From: [Clostridium] asparagiforme DSM 15981
GTDB lineage: Bacteria; Bacillota; Clostridia; Lachnospirales; Lachnospiraceae
Length of the DNA stretch: 64,000 nt
Assembly (NCBI GenBank): GCA_025149125.1
Contig: CP102272.1
Location: forward strand, 3,596,001 to 3,660,000
Reading direction: 5' to 3'
Part shown: piece after piece, positions 54,957 through 64,000 of the stretch
How the letters are laid out: every line of letters begins with the position of its first letter
How positions within the stretch are numbered: the first letter of the stretch is position 1
Translations under genes and position numbers: made by a program
Notes under the pieces: model-generated
The model's database searches: none
Seen by the model: only the letters and a program-made list of their open reading frames with translations
What the model was told of the DNA's origin: nothing

Positions 54957-55822
54957 AATCCTCCACCTCCCACGCCGGAGCCGCCATAGGGCGGCCTGCC
55001 GGAAAACACCGGCCGGTCCGAAGATACAACTGCCCTGGACGCATACTCGTAGTGATATTCCGGTTCGCTGTCGGAATCTTCGCCCTCGCCGTCCTCCTCA
55101 TCTTCGCTGTCCCCGTCTCCGCTCTCCACCTCTGTGACCGTCTCCTCCAGCACATAGTAGACCACCCCGTTGGCTCTCATCCGCAGGTAATATTGCCCTT
55201 GCGTCCCTTCATCCGGTTCCAGGGAAAGAACGGACTCAATGCGTACCTGAAGCTGCTGGGAATCCCCGCTGTCCATGACCACATAGTCCGGCGTCAGGGT
55301 GACGTCCGCCCGGACCGGTCCCATCGGCGGCTCCCCCTCGTCCCCCGCTCCCAGGCGGAAGGTGAAGGTCAGGGATTCCCCCTTATCCCTGCGTTCCTCC
55401 TCGTCCTGAGGGACATGCAGCCGGTTGTCCTCCTCCACGCAGTTCAAATAAACGCGGTACAGCGCGGCCGCGAGGGCGGCCTCCGTCCCGGTGCCTGCCG
55501 CCTCAGAACCGGCCTCTGCCAGCAGCTCCCCCTTAAAATCCGCCCGCTGGCTCTCATCCGCCGGGGTATCCTGTTGTCCGTGCTCCACGGAGCACTCCCT
55601 AGCCGAGCTCTCCAGCTGTTCTTTCAGAGCCATGCCTGCGGACATCACCGCCAGGTAGCTCCCCTCGTTGACTTTCTCCGACTTCACATGGCTGATATTG
55701 GCCATGGCCGCCGCCAGAACCACGGAGCCCACGGTGGCGCATATGAGAAAATACACCAGCCCGATGGCAAGGGACGCGCCCCTTGTGCTCTGGATTTTTC
55801 GGATTCCTCTATTTCCTGCCAC
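54953..55822 (-). CDS. Pilus-associated protein with hydrophobic N terminus
   Basis: 289 residues from a GTG with AGGAGG 8 nt upstream. A basic N terminus is followed by a single hydrophobic segment (about 18-42) without the canonical prepilin Glu; the ectodomain is acidic, with a Glu/Asp-rich stretch near residues 240-262 and a Gly-rich end. By position it corresponds to PilX/GspK-type proteins, which are pilin-like but lack a consensus cleavage site, yet I cannot confirm this. Confidence 0.65.
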   Translation of the reverse strand: MAGNRGIRKIQSTRGASLAIGLVYFLICATVGSVVLAAAMANISHVKSEKVNEGSYLAVMSAGMALKEQLESSARECSVEHGQQDTPADESQRADFKGELLAEAGSEAAGTGTEAALAAALYRVYLNCVEEDNRLHVPQDEEERRDKGESLTFTFRLGAGDEGEPPMGPVRADVTLTPDYVVMDSGDSQQLQVRIESVLSLEPDEGTQGQYYLRMRANGVVYYVLEETVTEVESGDGDSEDEEDGEGEDSDSEPEYHYEYASRAVVSSDRPVFSGRPPYGGSGVGGGGL

Positions 55823-55878
55823 CTGACGCGCCTCCTCTCCGTTTACTCATTGTTTTCGTATCAGTTGCTGTTCCCGCC

Positions 55879-58800
55879 TCAGTCACTTTTAAAAACCGGA
55901 TGATATCCCTCAGGTTTATTTCCAAAATGATACAGTCCCACAAGCCCCGCCCCCGTGTCGCTCAACATCGGGAAGGGATATCCGGGGTAGGACGGACCGG
56001 TGTTCTCCATGTTCGGCTGCATCTGCGTCAATCTGGCCGTTCCCCGGCCGTCCGCCTCCCGCGTGAGCTCCTCCGCAAACTGCGCCACGCTCCACGCCTC
56101 GATCAGGCCGTCGATCCCCTGGTGGGACGCATTGTAGGCCGCCAGGCCCGGCTGAGTCCCGTCCTCTCTGAGGAAGAAACAGTCGCCCATATTGGACGTG
56201 CTCCAGACGCCGGAACCGGTTTGAAGCACATAGTAGGTTGTGCCGTAGGAGCTGTTAAAACTCTTTACCTCCATCCGGCTGTTGACCTCGATCAGCGCCC
56301 TTCTGTCCTGCCGGGAAGCCGCGCTCTCATATCTGGGAAGGCTGACCCGGAAGGCCGTGTAGGTCCCCTCTTTTATCTCAGCCTCATTAATCCAGTAAAG
56401 GTAATTGTTATCGATTCTCCACAGTGTCATAACTCCCTGGGTCAGGGACGGCTCATGGATGGTCGCAAAGTAGCTGTCCCCGGTATCCGCGCCGTAATCC
56501 GGCTCCGTGCGCGGATCCTTCACAATTCCGCTGCCGTCGATCACCTTGCCGTAGGCCTCCACCATCCTGTCCCGCTCCGCCCGCGTGTTCGTCCCCTCGA
56601 TCCCTTCCTTTAACACATTGGGGTAATAGGGATATCCCAGAATGTTGTACACCAGAGCCGAGTTTCCCTCCCCGTCCAGCGCTCCGAACGTGGAGGAATC
56701 CATGGCCGGACGGCTCTGCATATTCCAGATTGTATTCCCGTTCTGGGCGGCGGGCCGGTTGTGCACCTCCGCCTGTTTCATGATTTGAATCAGGCTCAAA
56801 ATCATGGGATCGGCCTGGTCAAACCGCGCATCGGCCCCCTCAGTGGCTCCCAGGAATCCGCCGGTGCTGACGCCCTCCGGCTGCTCCTGGGGAACTCTGC
56901 CCACAGAGTAGCACTCCCGCAGATTGGCCGAGGTGTTCCCGGAGCCGCCGGACCGTCCGCCGAACCCGCCAAAGGCTGCGTTCTCCGCCAACCCGGCGCC
57001 AAAGCTCACATCCCCCGACGCGTAACAGGACCGCAGCGTTCCGTTCTTTGCGATACGTCCGAAAAATCCGCCCGTGTCACCGTCCCCCGTCACCGCGCCA
57101 GAGGCGTAACAGTTTTGTATATTGCCGCTGTTGACCGTGCCCACAAACCCGCCAGCAGGCCCGCCGCCCCGGCCCTCCACCTCCACATAGGCGAAGCAGT
57201 TCTCCACTGTCCCGCCGTCCAGGCTGCCCGCAAAACCGCCCAGGCTGAGGCTGTCCGTGACGCTTCCGTCCTCCCGGCGGATTCCGGTCACCCGGGTTCC
57301 CTCCGCCGACAGATGGGTCACGGCCGTCTTGGTGTTGATGGTTCCGGCCGCCGCCCCTGCGATCTGGTCCGTCTGTATTTCACCGCCCAAAAGCGCAATA
57401 TTCTGGAACAGGGTCCGGTCGGAAATAACCGCCGTCAGACCCCCTGCGTTGCGGCAGCCCTCCGCCGTGATCGTGCCAAGGTGAACTTCACTCCGGTCCC
57501 CGGCCGCCGGTTTCACGGTCACCGTGCCCGCCGCGCGCCCTAACAGGCCGCCCGCCGCCACGGCGCTGTCCGCCGCCTTCACTTGAACGTCCGGCAGATA
57601 GACCTGCCCGGGTAGCAGTAACGAGCCTGAGGTGGAAAAACGGCCCGCCAGACCGGAAACTGCGGAATCCTTGTTCATTTTATCGGAAACCGCCACGATG
57701 CGGCTGGCAGAAAAATCCCACACCGACTGGTTCGATGCCGGACGGATGTTGACGTCCTTCACATTGCCCACGATTCCGCCGTAATAGCACACCGGATTCT
57801 CGCCCGCACTGCCGGTTTCGTCGGTCAACAGGCGGCCGTTTTCCACGGTCACCGTGCCAAGGGTCAGGGTATTGCCGTTGGACGTGCCGGATTTGTAGAG
57901 GGAGCCCACCAGGAATCCGCCTACATAGGAGCGGCAATCGCTGCCGTTCTTCACCTTTAAGAGCCCGTCCCCTGCCCCCGTCTCCCCCGCGCCTGCGGGG
58001 ATTCCGCGCAGCTCTATGCCCTCCAGGCTGACCGGGCTGTTAACCTCGCAGAGACCCGCGATCAGTCCGGCTGCATTGTAAAAGCCCCGGTTCTCACCGC
58101 TTCCGTGGTTTGCCAGAACCTGGCTGATCTCCGCCGTCCCCTCCATTTGGATGCGGGACAGTGACACTTCCTTGTTGGACAGGATCTGCCCGATCACACC
58201 GCCCACCGCTCTGCGGCCCTGCACGGTAATCTCCCCGGAAAGCGTCAGACCGTCCACAGAACCGCTGTACATCTTGCCCACCGCGCCGCCCAGCCAACAC
58301 GCCTGGTCGTTGATCACGCTGGAATCCTCAATCCGGCAATCCTCAAATACTGTGCTCTCCGCCTCGCCCGCCAGAATACCGGACGGTTTATCCAGATTGT
58401 TCGGGCGCAGCCTGATATCGTGGGCAATCACATTTTTGACATGCGCGCCGGAGGCGTTGTTGCACAGCGCGGCGCTTCCGCCCGAGATGGAGGAGGCCGC
58501 GATCGTCAAATCCTCCACCGTTCCGCTCAGATACCCAAACAGCGGCGTGTTCACATTAAACCGGCTCATGTTAGAGAACTCCGGGAGGTCCGTGGGGCCG
58601 CCGCTCCAGGCCCCCAGGCCGGTTATCTTGTGGCCGTCCCCCAGATAGGTCCCCGTAAACGGGCTGTTCTGGCTACCGATGGAGCTGTTAAACCACCGGT
58701 AATTCTGCCTGGGCCTGCCGTCCCTGGAGGTCATAGGCGCTCCGTCCGAATAGTAAAATGCGTACGCATTGTCCGAGCCCAGCGGAATGTCCAGTTCCTG

Positions 58801-61800
58801 GCGAAAGGTATAGCTGTAATAATTGTCGATGCCGTTGGGCCGCTTGGCGATATTCTCAAATCCCAGCGTGCAGAGCTGCCGGGAGGTCCGCACCAGAAGC
58901 TCCACCGGCGCGCCGTCCTCCTCCGGCCGCTCGCCCACTCCGATCAGCGATTTGGCAAAATGGGGACAATAATAGAAGGTCCGGCTCTTCTCCACCGAAG
59001 CCCCGGCCCCCTGGCCGCCGCCCTCGTCCCGGTAATTGCTCTCCACGAACACATTCAGCTCCTGATAAATACTGTCCTCCTCCACATAGGCGTTGGTGAC
59101 CACCGCCGCGGGTGGCAGGATGCGGAAATAATACCGGCCATCGCGCCCATCCAGATTCAGCGCCACCGGCTTATCGCCGTAAACGGAATCCGGCTCAAAT
59201 GCCGCCTTGCCGCCGCCGATATTGGTGTAGTAGGTCAAATTTCCCTTAAACTGGCTGTCCTTGAACACCGTTCCATTGTTGTCCTTGAGGTTGTACATGG
59301 ATTTTAGGTAATTGGTGGCGCTGCTCACATTGTTGTCCCCGCCTGTGTTGTTGTCCATCCAGCTGAGGTAAGCCTTTTTGTTGGAGGAAGAGCTGCCCTG
59401 GATCAGGTTCTGCACATTGATATCGTCCATATCGATGTACTCCTCGTTGAACAGTAGGCTGTAGCCGTCCAGGAAAATTTGGGGGCCGTTCTCCGAGGTA
59501 TCTTTCAGGGTATCCAGGCCCAGCGTTTCATTGTAAAATCCCACCGAGTAGGAGGCGCTTCCCTCCTTGTACACCTCGAAGTACGCCATCTCCGCGCCCA
59601 CGTACTCGTAGCTGGGCCAGTCGCCGTACTGGACCAGTCCTTCCGCCTTGGGGAAGGGAAACACGGGGCCCAGCAGGCGGCTGAACGTTTTCGTGTCCGA
59701 GCCGTCGGCCTTTGCCTTCACAAGTCCGGCCATCTTTATCTCGTCCCTAAGCTGGCGATAGGTAACCGCCTTTGCCCCGATCACCGTCTGGCCTTCTTTT
59801 ATATAATTTTCCGACCAGCTGAGCACATAGCAGTTCTCGCCGGCAACCGCTGAAAATGGGTACAGAAATACACCGAAGGCATCCGCGTACTCGCAGTCTT
59901 CGTAGTGTATCTGTCCCTTTTCGATTCTGTAATTGGCGGAGTAGCCGTTGCTCACCGCAGCGTAGCAGTTTTTGATTCCGCTTGCGGCCTCCGAAAACCC
60001 CGAGGCGGATCCGGCCCCCAGGGTGGTCACACGGCGAAGCGCATAGCAGCCGCTGATCTCATTGGAGGACGTGTTCACAAAACCCGCCGCAAATCTGCTG
60101 GCCGTATAACAGTTGGCGTAAGAATTTCGGATCGTTCCGCTGTTGGCGTTCGCAAATCCGGCCGCCCAGTTTCCGTACTCCGGAAAAACGCTCGCGGATG
60201 CCTCGTCGTAGATGCCGGTGGTAACCGCTCCCGCGGCCCCGCAAAATTCGATCTGCCCTGCATTGTTGTTGACAAAACCGACCGCCTCATTGCGGCAGGT
60301 AATCAGGGCGTTAGCATAGTTGTTGAACGTCACATTCCAATCCCCGTCGTAGAGGTGTCGGTAACGGTCCGATTCCCCCAGGTCATCCGGCTGCTGGGGC
60401 AGCACGTAGCACTGTGAAATCCTTCCGCTGCCCTCATTGTTGATCAGGAAACCGGCCGCCGACCCGCTGGCAGAGTAGACCTTGGGACTGACCACGGAAA
60501 CTTCCGTTATCGTCCCGTAGTTCTGCACGACCAGTCCTGCCGCCCCCCTGTCGCCCTTCACAACCGGGTTGACCACCGACAGACCTTTTATCGTTCCGCC
60601 AGCGCCCACAGTCCCGAACAGCGCCACGCTCTCCATATCCCCTACCATGCGCAGGTTACGAATCGCGTGTCCCTCGCCGTCATACTGTTTTACAAACGCC
60701 CCAAGCCTGGAGGCATCCCCGCCGATCATGCCCTGGACAAAGGCATTCTTCGGGTCGGAAAACAAATCCGGGTCATAGGTGCTCAACTTATATGCAGCGT
60801 AATCCACATCCCGCTCCTGGCGGTAATCCCACGGGGCGGACCAGTATTCGCGGTTGTTCTTACTCCCCGTGTTGAACTGGTATCCCAGCTCGTACAGGTG
60901 CCGGACCGTGCGGATCACCGCCGTTTCCGGTTCCGTTTCGGCCGCCGCCTGGTTGGAGGCGATGGCTTTGGCAAAATGGGGATTATAGTAAAATGTGGCC
61001 GGACTCCCGTCGATCTCCAGCTTCAGGGTGTCGTAAAACCGGCCGCTGCCGCCTTCAAACTCCCGGAATCCCTTGTGCACCACATCCCACGGCAGGGCGT
61101 AGAGATACTGAGGCTTTCCCTGCACCTCCACCTCCACGCTCTTCAGACCACCCTTTCCCCCTGAAATCGTGATGCCGATCCCGTTCCTGCTTCCCAGGTA
61201 TCCGTACCCGTCGCTGCGCACCGGCGCGTCGTCCCGCAGCGTGCTCTCCTCCTCCATTCCCGGCGACCAGAAGCCGTACTCCGGCCCGCCAAGCGCATCG
61301 GTGTCATACCGCTCATAGTAAACCAGGCCGGTCAGCATACCGCCGCCCGCCCAGTCCCCGTGGTAGGTTTTCAGCCAGGATGGATAGGGGTAGGCCGACG
61401 CCTGCTCCTTCCGGTACATCTCGTCGTAGGGGTAGGTGCCCGTGTGGCCGGGAGCCGCTGCCCCCGCCTCCGCCAGGCCGTCTAACGGGCCGCAGCCGAT
61501 GGAGTTAACCTCCCCTCCGGCTGTCGCAAAGGCGCTGCCCAAAGCGTAGGTCATGGACAAATTGTCCGGGAAACCGGCAAAACCTGCAAAGGGACCGCAG
61601 ACGGCTCCCCGAACGGAACAGGTAGCAAAGGAACGGCTCACAGCGGAGCGGTCCTCGATCAGCCCCGCAAATCCCCCCGCCCGGTTCCTGCCGGTCACAT
61701 TGGGCCGCTCCGGGGCGTAGGAGCCGTTCTCCGTCTGCCCGCCAGAATAACAGGCCGAAGCCGAAGACCGGCCGGACAGCGCGCCTGCGAAGCCCCCCGC

Positions 61801-63567
61801 CGCCGCCTCCCCCGCCACCTTGACGGAGGCGAAGGAATCTGAGGCATTCAGATTCCATCCCTTGCCCACAAGCCCGCCCGCGTAGCTGCTGCCGGATATG
61901 ACCCCGCTGGCCTGATAGCGCTCGGAAAGGCTTTCCTCCTCCGTTCCGTCGATATACACGCCGCATTTTTCCATATCTGCGTCCTTCAGATAACCCGCCA
62001 GGGCTCCCGCGTAGGACTCGATGGCCGCCCCGCCGGGAAGCTCCGGCCGGATCACCGGGTTGACCAGGGTAATTCCGCTCAGGCGCACCTGGCGGCCCTC
62101 CCCCTCCTCACCCGACATGAAGCCGAACAGGCCGGCGTATCCGTAGCCGCGCCCGCCGTAATCCAGCACGGCGTTTCGGGAAACGTGCAGATTGCGGATT
62201 ACATGCCCGTTTCCCTCAAACGTTTTCAGTCCCGTGCGCTCGTTACTGATGGGATAAAAATTCACCGTTTCCCCGCTGCCGCCTCTTGCGGTGCAGACCT
62301 GATCCCAGGACGCCGCGGCCCCGCTCTCCCCGTAGACATGCTCCATCCAGTCGATGTCCCGGATCAGACTGGCCCTCTTTGGAGCCAGGTCCGAGTATTC
62401 CTCCGTTTTCCAACCGGTCCCCGTCAGGCGCATCCCAAGTCCCGAGACCTCCCAGGACAGATTCTGGAGATGGCGTCCGTTCTCAATCAGCACGCTCTCG
62501 CCTCTCCCGTCCCCGCCCCTGAGTCCGGCAAACAGGCTGTTGATCTCGACGGTTCTGACCTGCGGGAGATAGAGCTGGTCGCTGCTCGCGCCGTAACCGG
62601 TCACCGAAATCCGCAGATCGTCCCCCGCGGCGATGCCGGAAAAATTGTCCGCAAAATGAAGCCCCGGCCTGAGACTGTCCAGGGTGATGGTGTACTGGGA
62701 TTTCCCGTCCCCCGCCGCCTCCACGTCAAATCCCAGGTCCGCGCTCTGCACCGCGTCCACCGGCGACTGAAGGGACAGGTTTCTGCCCTTTAGCCGGTAG
62801 GTGTAAACCGGTGAATGCTCCGGGTCGGTCTTGGAACCGATCTCAATCTGGTAGGCGGTCCGGTCCCACAGCCGCTGGTCCATGGAGATGGTCACCTGCA
62901 GCTCCTCCGCATTGCGCAGAATCACCGCGAATTCCAGGTTTTCCGTCCCCTCCACCAGCGCCGCGGCCTCGCCGCCGTAATAGCCCACCGAGGGGGGCAT
63001 ACGGTTCTTCCGGTTAACCGGCCCACGAAGGTCCAGGGATTCGTACTGGTTGAAATGTTCCGGGTAGGAAAACTGACTGTCTCGCTGGAAGGCCCCGCCC
63101 CTCTCCTCCCAGTAGAACACGGCGTAGACTCGGCCGGTCTGCCGGTTGTACTCGATCACATAGCTCCCGCCGTCGTCCTTCACCAGTCCGGGCGCAAAGG
63201 CGGTGTCGTTCATCCACAAAAAGGAGCTGTCACCGTGGCAGAGGGCGTAGGTGTCCGGTTTCTCCCCCTGTCCGTCCACATAGTCCGACGGCACCATGGA
63301 TTCGTCCATCTTCTGTCCGTCCGAACCCTCCGGCTGCGGCACGGGCAGTTTTCCGCACAGCTTTAAGCCCGACATCTGGTTCTGGGCCACCGTGAAAATC
63401 TCCTTCGCCCGGTCGTCCAGCTCGGTCTGCCGCAGGGAATTGCGCATATGAATGAGCGCAGGAAAAGACACCGCCGCCAGAATTGCGATGATCCCCACTA
63501 CGATCAGCAATTCCGCCAGGGTGTAACCGCCCGCTCTGTGTTTTCTGCCGCCACAACCTGCACTCAT
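55879..63567 (-). CDS. Giant prepilin-type protein with GLUG-like beta-helix repeats
   Basis: 2562 residues, about twenty times the usual pilin. The N terminus is a perfect class III signal: RAGGYTLAELLIVVGIIAIL, cleavage after Gly14, Tyr+1, Glu+5, followed by the canonical helix. The ectodomain is a succession of modules. Each begins with a FYYxPHFAK segment (about residues 860 and 1530) and VRTxRxLxxLG followed by RQExDI, then a run of GLUG-type repeats such as GGFAGALSGRSSASACYSG, AGLVVQNYGTI and GGFVGTVNSGNIQNCYASG, which by family knowledge form a beta-helix. A first, divergent module starts around 400. It starts 9 bp after the PilO-like gene; the GGAG is rather far (12 nt). Likely displayed at the tip or along a fibre as an adhesin. 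Confidence 0.88.
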   Translation of the reverse strand: MSAGCGGRKHRAGGYTLAELLIVVGIIAILAAVSFPALIHMRNSLRQTELDDRAKEIFTVAQNQMSGLKLCGKLPVPQPEGSDGQKMDESMVPSDYVDGQGEKPDTYALCHGDSSFLWMNDTAFAPGLVKDDGGSYVIEYNRQTGRVYAVFYWEERGGAFQRDSQFSYPEHFNQYESLDLRGPVNRKNRMPPSVGYYGGEAAALVEGTENLEFAVILRNAEELQVTISMDQRLWDRTAYQIEIGSKTDPEHSPVYTYRLKGRNLSLQSPVDAVQSADLGFDVEAAGDGKSQYTITLDSLRPGLHFADNFSGIAAGDDLRISVTGYGASSDQLYLPQVRTVEINSLFAGLRGGDGRGESVLIENGRHLQNLSWEVSGLGMRLTGTGWKTEEYSDLAPKRASLIRDIDWMEHVYGESGAAASWDQVCTARGGSGETVNFYPISNERTGLKTFEGNGHVIRNLHVSRNAVLDYGGRGYGYAGLFGFMSGEEGEGRQVRLSGITLVNPVIRPELPGGAAIESYAGALAGYLKDADMEKCGVYIDGTEEESLSERYQASGVISGSSYAGGLVGKGWNLNASDSFASVKVAGEAAAGGFAGALSGRSSASACYSGGQTENGSYAPERPNVTGRNRAGGFAGLIEDRSAVSRSFATCSVRGAVCGPFAGFAGFPDNLSMTYALGSAFATAGGEVNSIGCGPLDGLAEAGAAAPGHTGTYPYDEMYRKEQASAYPYPSWLKTYHGDWAGGGMLTGLVYYERYDTDALGGPEYGFWSPGMEEESTLRDDAPVRSDGYGYLGSRNGIGITISGGKGGLKSVEVEVQGKPQYLYALPWDVVHKGFREFEGGSGRFYDTLKLEIDGSPATFYYNPHFAKAIASNQAAAETEPETAVIRTVRHLYELGYQFNTGSKNNREYWSAPWDYRQERDVDYAAYKLSTYDPDLFSDPKNAFVQGMIGGDASRLGAFVKQYDGEGHAIRNLRMVGDMESVALFGTVGAGGTIKGLSVVNPVVKGDRGAAGLVVQNYGTITEVSVVSPKVYSASGSAAGFLINNEGSGRISQCYVLPQQPDDLGESDRYRHLYDGDWNVTFNNYANALITCRNEAVGFVNNNAGQIEFCGAAGAVTTGIYDEASASVFPEYGNWAAGFANANSGTIRNSYANCYTASRFAAGFVNTSSNEISGCYALRRVTTLGAGSASGFSEAASGIKNCYAAVSNGYSANYRIEKGQIHYEDCEYADAFGVFLYPFSAVAGENCYVLSWSENYIKEGQTVIGAKAVTYRQLRDEIKMAGLVKAKADGSDTKTFSRLLGPVFPFPKAEGLVQYGDWPSYEYVGAEMAYFEVYKEGSASYSVGFYNETLGLDTLKDTSENGPQIFLDGYSLLFNEEYIDMDDINVQNLIQGSSSSNKKAYLSWMDNNTGGDNNVSSATNYLKSMYNLKDNNGTVFKDSQFKGNLTYYTNIGGGKAAFEPDSVYGDKPVALNLDGRDGRYYFRILPPAAVVTNAYVEEDSIYQELNVFVESNYRDEGGGQGAGASVEKSRTFYYCPHFAKSLIGVGERPEEDGAPVELLVRTSRQLCTLGFENIAKRPNGIDNYYSYTFRQELDIPLGSDNAYAFYYSDGAPMTSRDGRPRQNYRWFNSSIGSQNSPFTGTYLGDGHKITGLGAWSGGPTDLPEFSNMSRFNVNTPLFGYLSGTVEDLTIAASSISGGSAALCNNASGAHVKNVIAHDIRLRPNNLDKPSGILAGEAESTVFEDCRIEDSSVINDQACWLGGAVGKMYSGSVDGLTLSGEITVQGRRAVGGVIGQILSNKEVSLSRIQMEGTAEISQVLANHGSGENRGFYNAAGLIAGLCEVNSPVSLEGIELRGIPAGAGETGAGDGLLKVKNGSDCRSYVGGFLVGSLYKSGTSNGNTLTLGTVTVENGRLLTDETGSAGENPVCYYGGIVGNVKDVNIRPASNQSVWDFSASRIVAVSDKMNKDSAVSGLAGRFSTSGSLLLPGQVYLPDVQVKAADSAVAAGGLLGRAAGTVTVKPAAGDRSEVHLGTITAEGCRNAGGLTAVISDRTLFQNIALLGGEIQTDQIAGAAAGTINTKTAVTHLSAEGTRVTGIRREDGSVTDSLSLGGFAGSLDGGTVENCFAYVEVEGRGGGPAGGFVGTVNSGNIQNCYASGAVTGDGDTGGFFGRIAKNGTLRSCYASGDVSFGAGLAENAAFGGFGGRSGGSGNTSANLRECYSVGRVPQEQPEGVSTGGFLGATEGADARFDQADPMILSLIQIMKQAEVHNRPAAQNGNTIWNMQSRPAMDSSTFGALDGEGNSALVYNILGYPYYPNVLKEGIEGTNTRAERDRMVEAYGKVIDGSGIVKDPRTEPDYGADTGDSYFATIHEPSLTQGVMTLWRIDNNYLYWINEAEIKEGTYTAFRVSLPRYESAASRQDRRALIEVNSRMEVKSFNSSYGTTYYVLQTGSGVWSTSNMGDCFFLREDGTQPGLAAYNASHQGIDGLIEAWSVAQFAEELTREADGRGTARLTQMQPNMENTGPSYPGYPFPMLSDTGAGLVGLYHFGNKPEGYHPVFKSD

Positions 63568-63576
63568 AAAAATCAG

Positions 63577-64000
63577 TTACTCCTGTCCTTCATTTTCCGG
63601 TTTGCTCTCCTGCTTTTCAAAGACCAGGCCGTTGGTATTTTCCGCACCCACCAGGGTCTCGTAGAAGGTGATGTTCACATTCACATTGATCAGCTCCGCC
63701 GCGGACATGCCGCCCGCCTCCCCCCTGCTCTTGTTCACGGAAATGGACAGGTCCTTGAGGATACAGCGGTAGGGGCTGGAATGCATCTGCTCCAAAATGG
63801 AGCGCACTTTTTGGTAATTTTCTGTCTGGAAGGAAATGGAAATATCCCGCCTGACAATATTTCCCGACGCCACCGCCTCGGAGAAGCTTAAGTTGTAGGT
63901 GGCGGCCGGGGAAAGGGCCTCGTAGAGGTCCGTAATCTCGTTCTTGATATTGTTGTAGGGAAGCAGCTCCCCCTGCTGTTTCTCCGGGGCGTTTTCCAGC
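63577..64000 (-). CDS. PilO-like pilus assembly protein, 5' end outside window
   Basis: The C-terminal 140 residues are in frame to the window edge (last full codon at 63997-63999), so the gene is partial. Sequence such as NEITDLYEALSPAATYNLSF, ISISFQTENYQKVRSILEQM and ILKDLSISVNKSRG resembles the ferredoxin-like domain of PilO, which aligns the inner-membrane platform with PilN in type IV pili. An apparent GTG start at 63873 is internal. Genes pilB, pilC, pilM and pilN would be expected further upstream. Confidence 0.75.
   Translation of the reverse strand, partial: LENAPEKQQGELLPYNNIKNEITDLYEALSPAATYNLSFSEAVASGNIVRRDISISFQTENYQKVRSILEQMHSSPYRCILKDLSISVNKSRGEAGGMSAAELINVNVNITFYETLVGAENTNGLVFEKQESKPENEGQE

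Overview
The window looks like a chromosomal segment of a GC-rich, low-G+C-phylum anaerobe of the Lachnospiraceae (Clostridium cluster XIVa); the genus cannot be fixed from the sequence alone. Reasons: strong AGGAGG ribosome binding sites throughout, sigma-A promoters of the TTGAAN-17-TATACT type, the Firmicutes gene order priA-def-fmt-rsmB-rlmN-stp-prkC-rsgA-rpe-thiN, SpoIIIE/FtsK, TepA and a tryptophan-type ABC importer, and no respiratory genes. I see no rRNA, tRNA, CRISPR array or prophage.

Layout. 1-2.6 kb: a large polytopic membrane protein (possible GT-C glycosyltransferase), closed by a bidirectional terminator shared with serS. 2.6-5.7 kb: serS, then a vitamin B6 pair (ECF S-component and pyridoxal kinase) behind a possible CCAGT-repeat operator. 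5.7-17.9 kb: one long leftward housekeeping operon from priA to thiN, covering replication restart, N-formylmethionine handling, RNA methylation, the PrkC/Stp phospho-signalling pair, ribosome GTPase, pentose phosphate and thiamine pyrophosphate. 18.1-21.6 kb: an accessory module with an SDF-family symporter, an alpha/beta hydrolase, and a convergent gene that fuses a paralogous hydrolase to an AraC-type DNA-binding domain. 21.6-28.5 kb: small or unrecognised leftward genes (zinc-ribbon membrane protein, NimA-like flavoprotein, DUF4846 lipoprotein, two hypotheticals), aspartyl aminopeptidase and an APC permease.

28.5-34 kb: a MerR/GyrI-type regulator divergent from a MerR-style (19-bp spacer) promoter driving an old-yellow-enzyme/2-enoate-reductase-like gene. 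That gene is broken by an IS1182-family element, whose transposase is itself frameshifted. 34-44.8 kb: murF, murE, formate-THF ligase, ftsK/spoIIIE, tepA and adenine deaminase; 44.9-46.2 kb: a purine permease co-transcribed with the deaminase. 46.5-48.3 kb: an SH3/NlpC-P60 wall hydrolase with a structured leader. 48.4-51.5 kb: a three-gene TrpXYZ-like ABC importer.

51.8-64 kb is the most unusual part. It has a 668-residue orphan protein ending in 11-residue MIPP repeats, then, convergent to it, a leftward type IV pilus-like cluster. That cluster runs from a PilO-like protein (cut by the window end) through a giant 2562-residue prepilin-type protein built of GLUG/beta-helix-like repeats, a secreted or pilin-associated protein, and two small prepilins. 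The last three genes are joined by 4-bp overlaps and are probably translationally coupled. The two best candidates for a poorly described system are this giant-pilin cluster and the hydrolase/AraC module.
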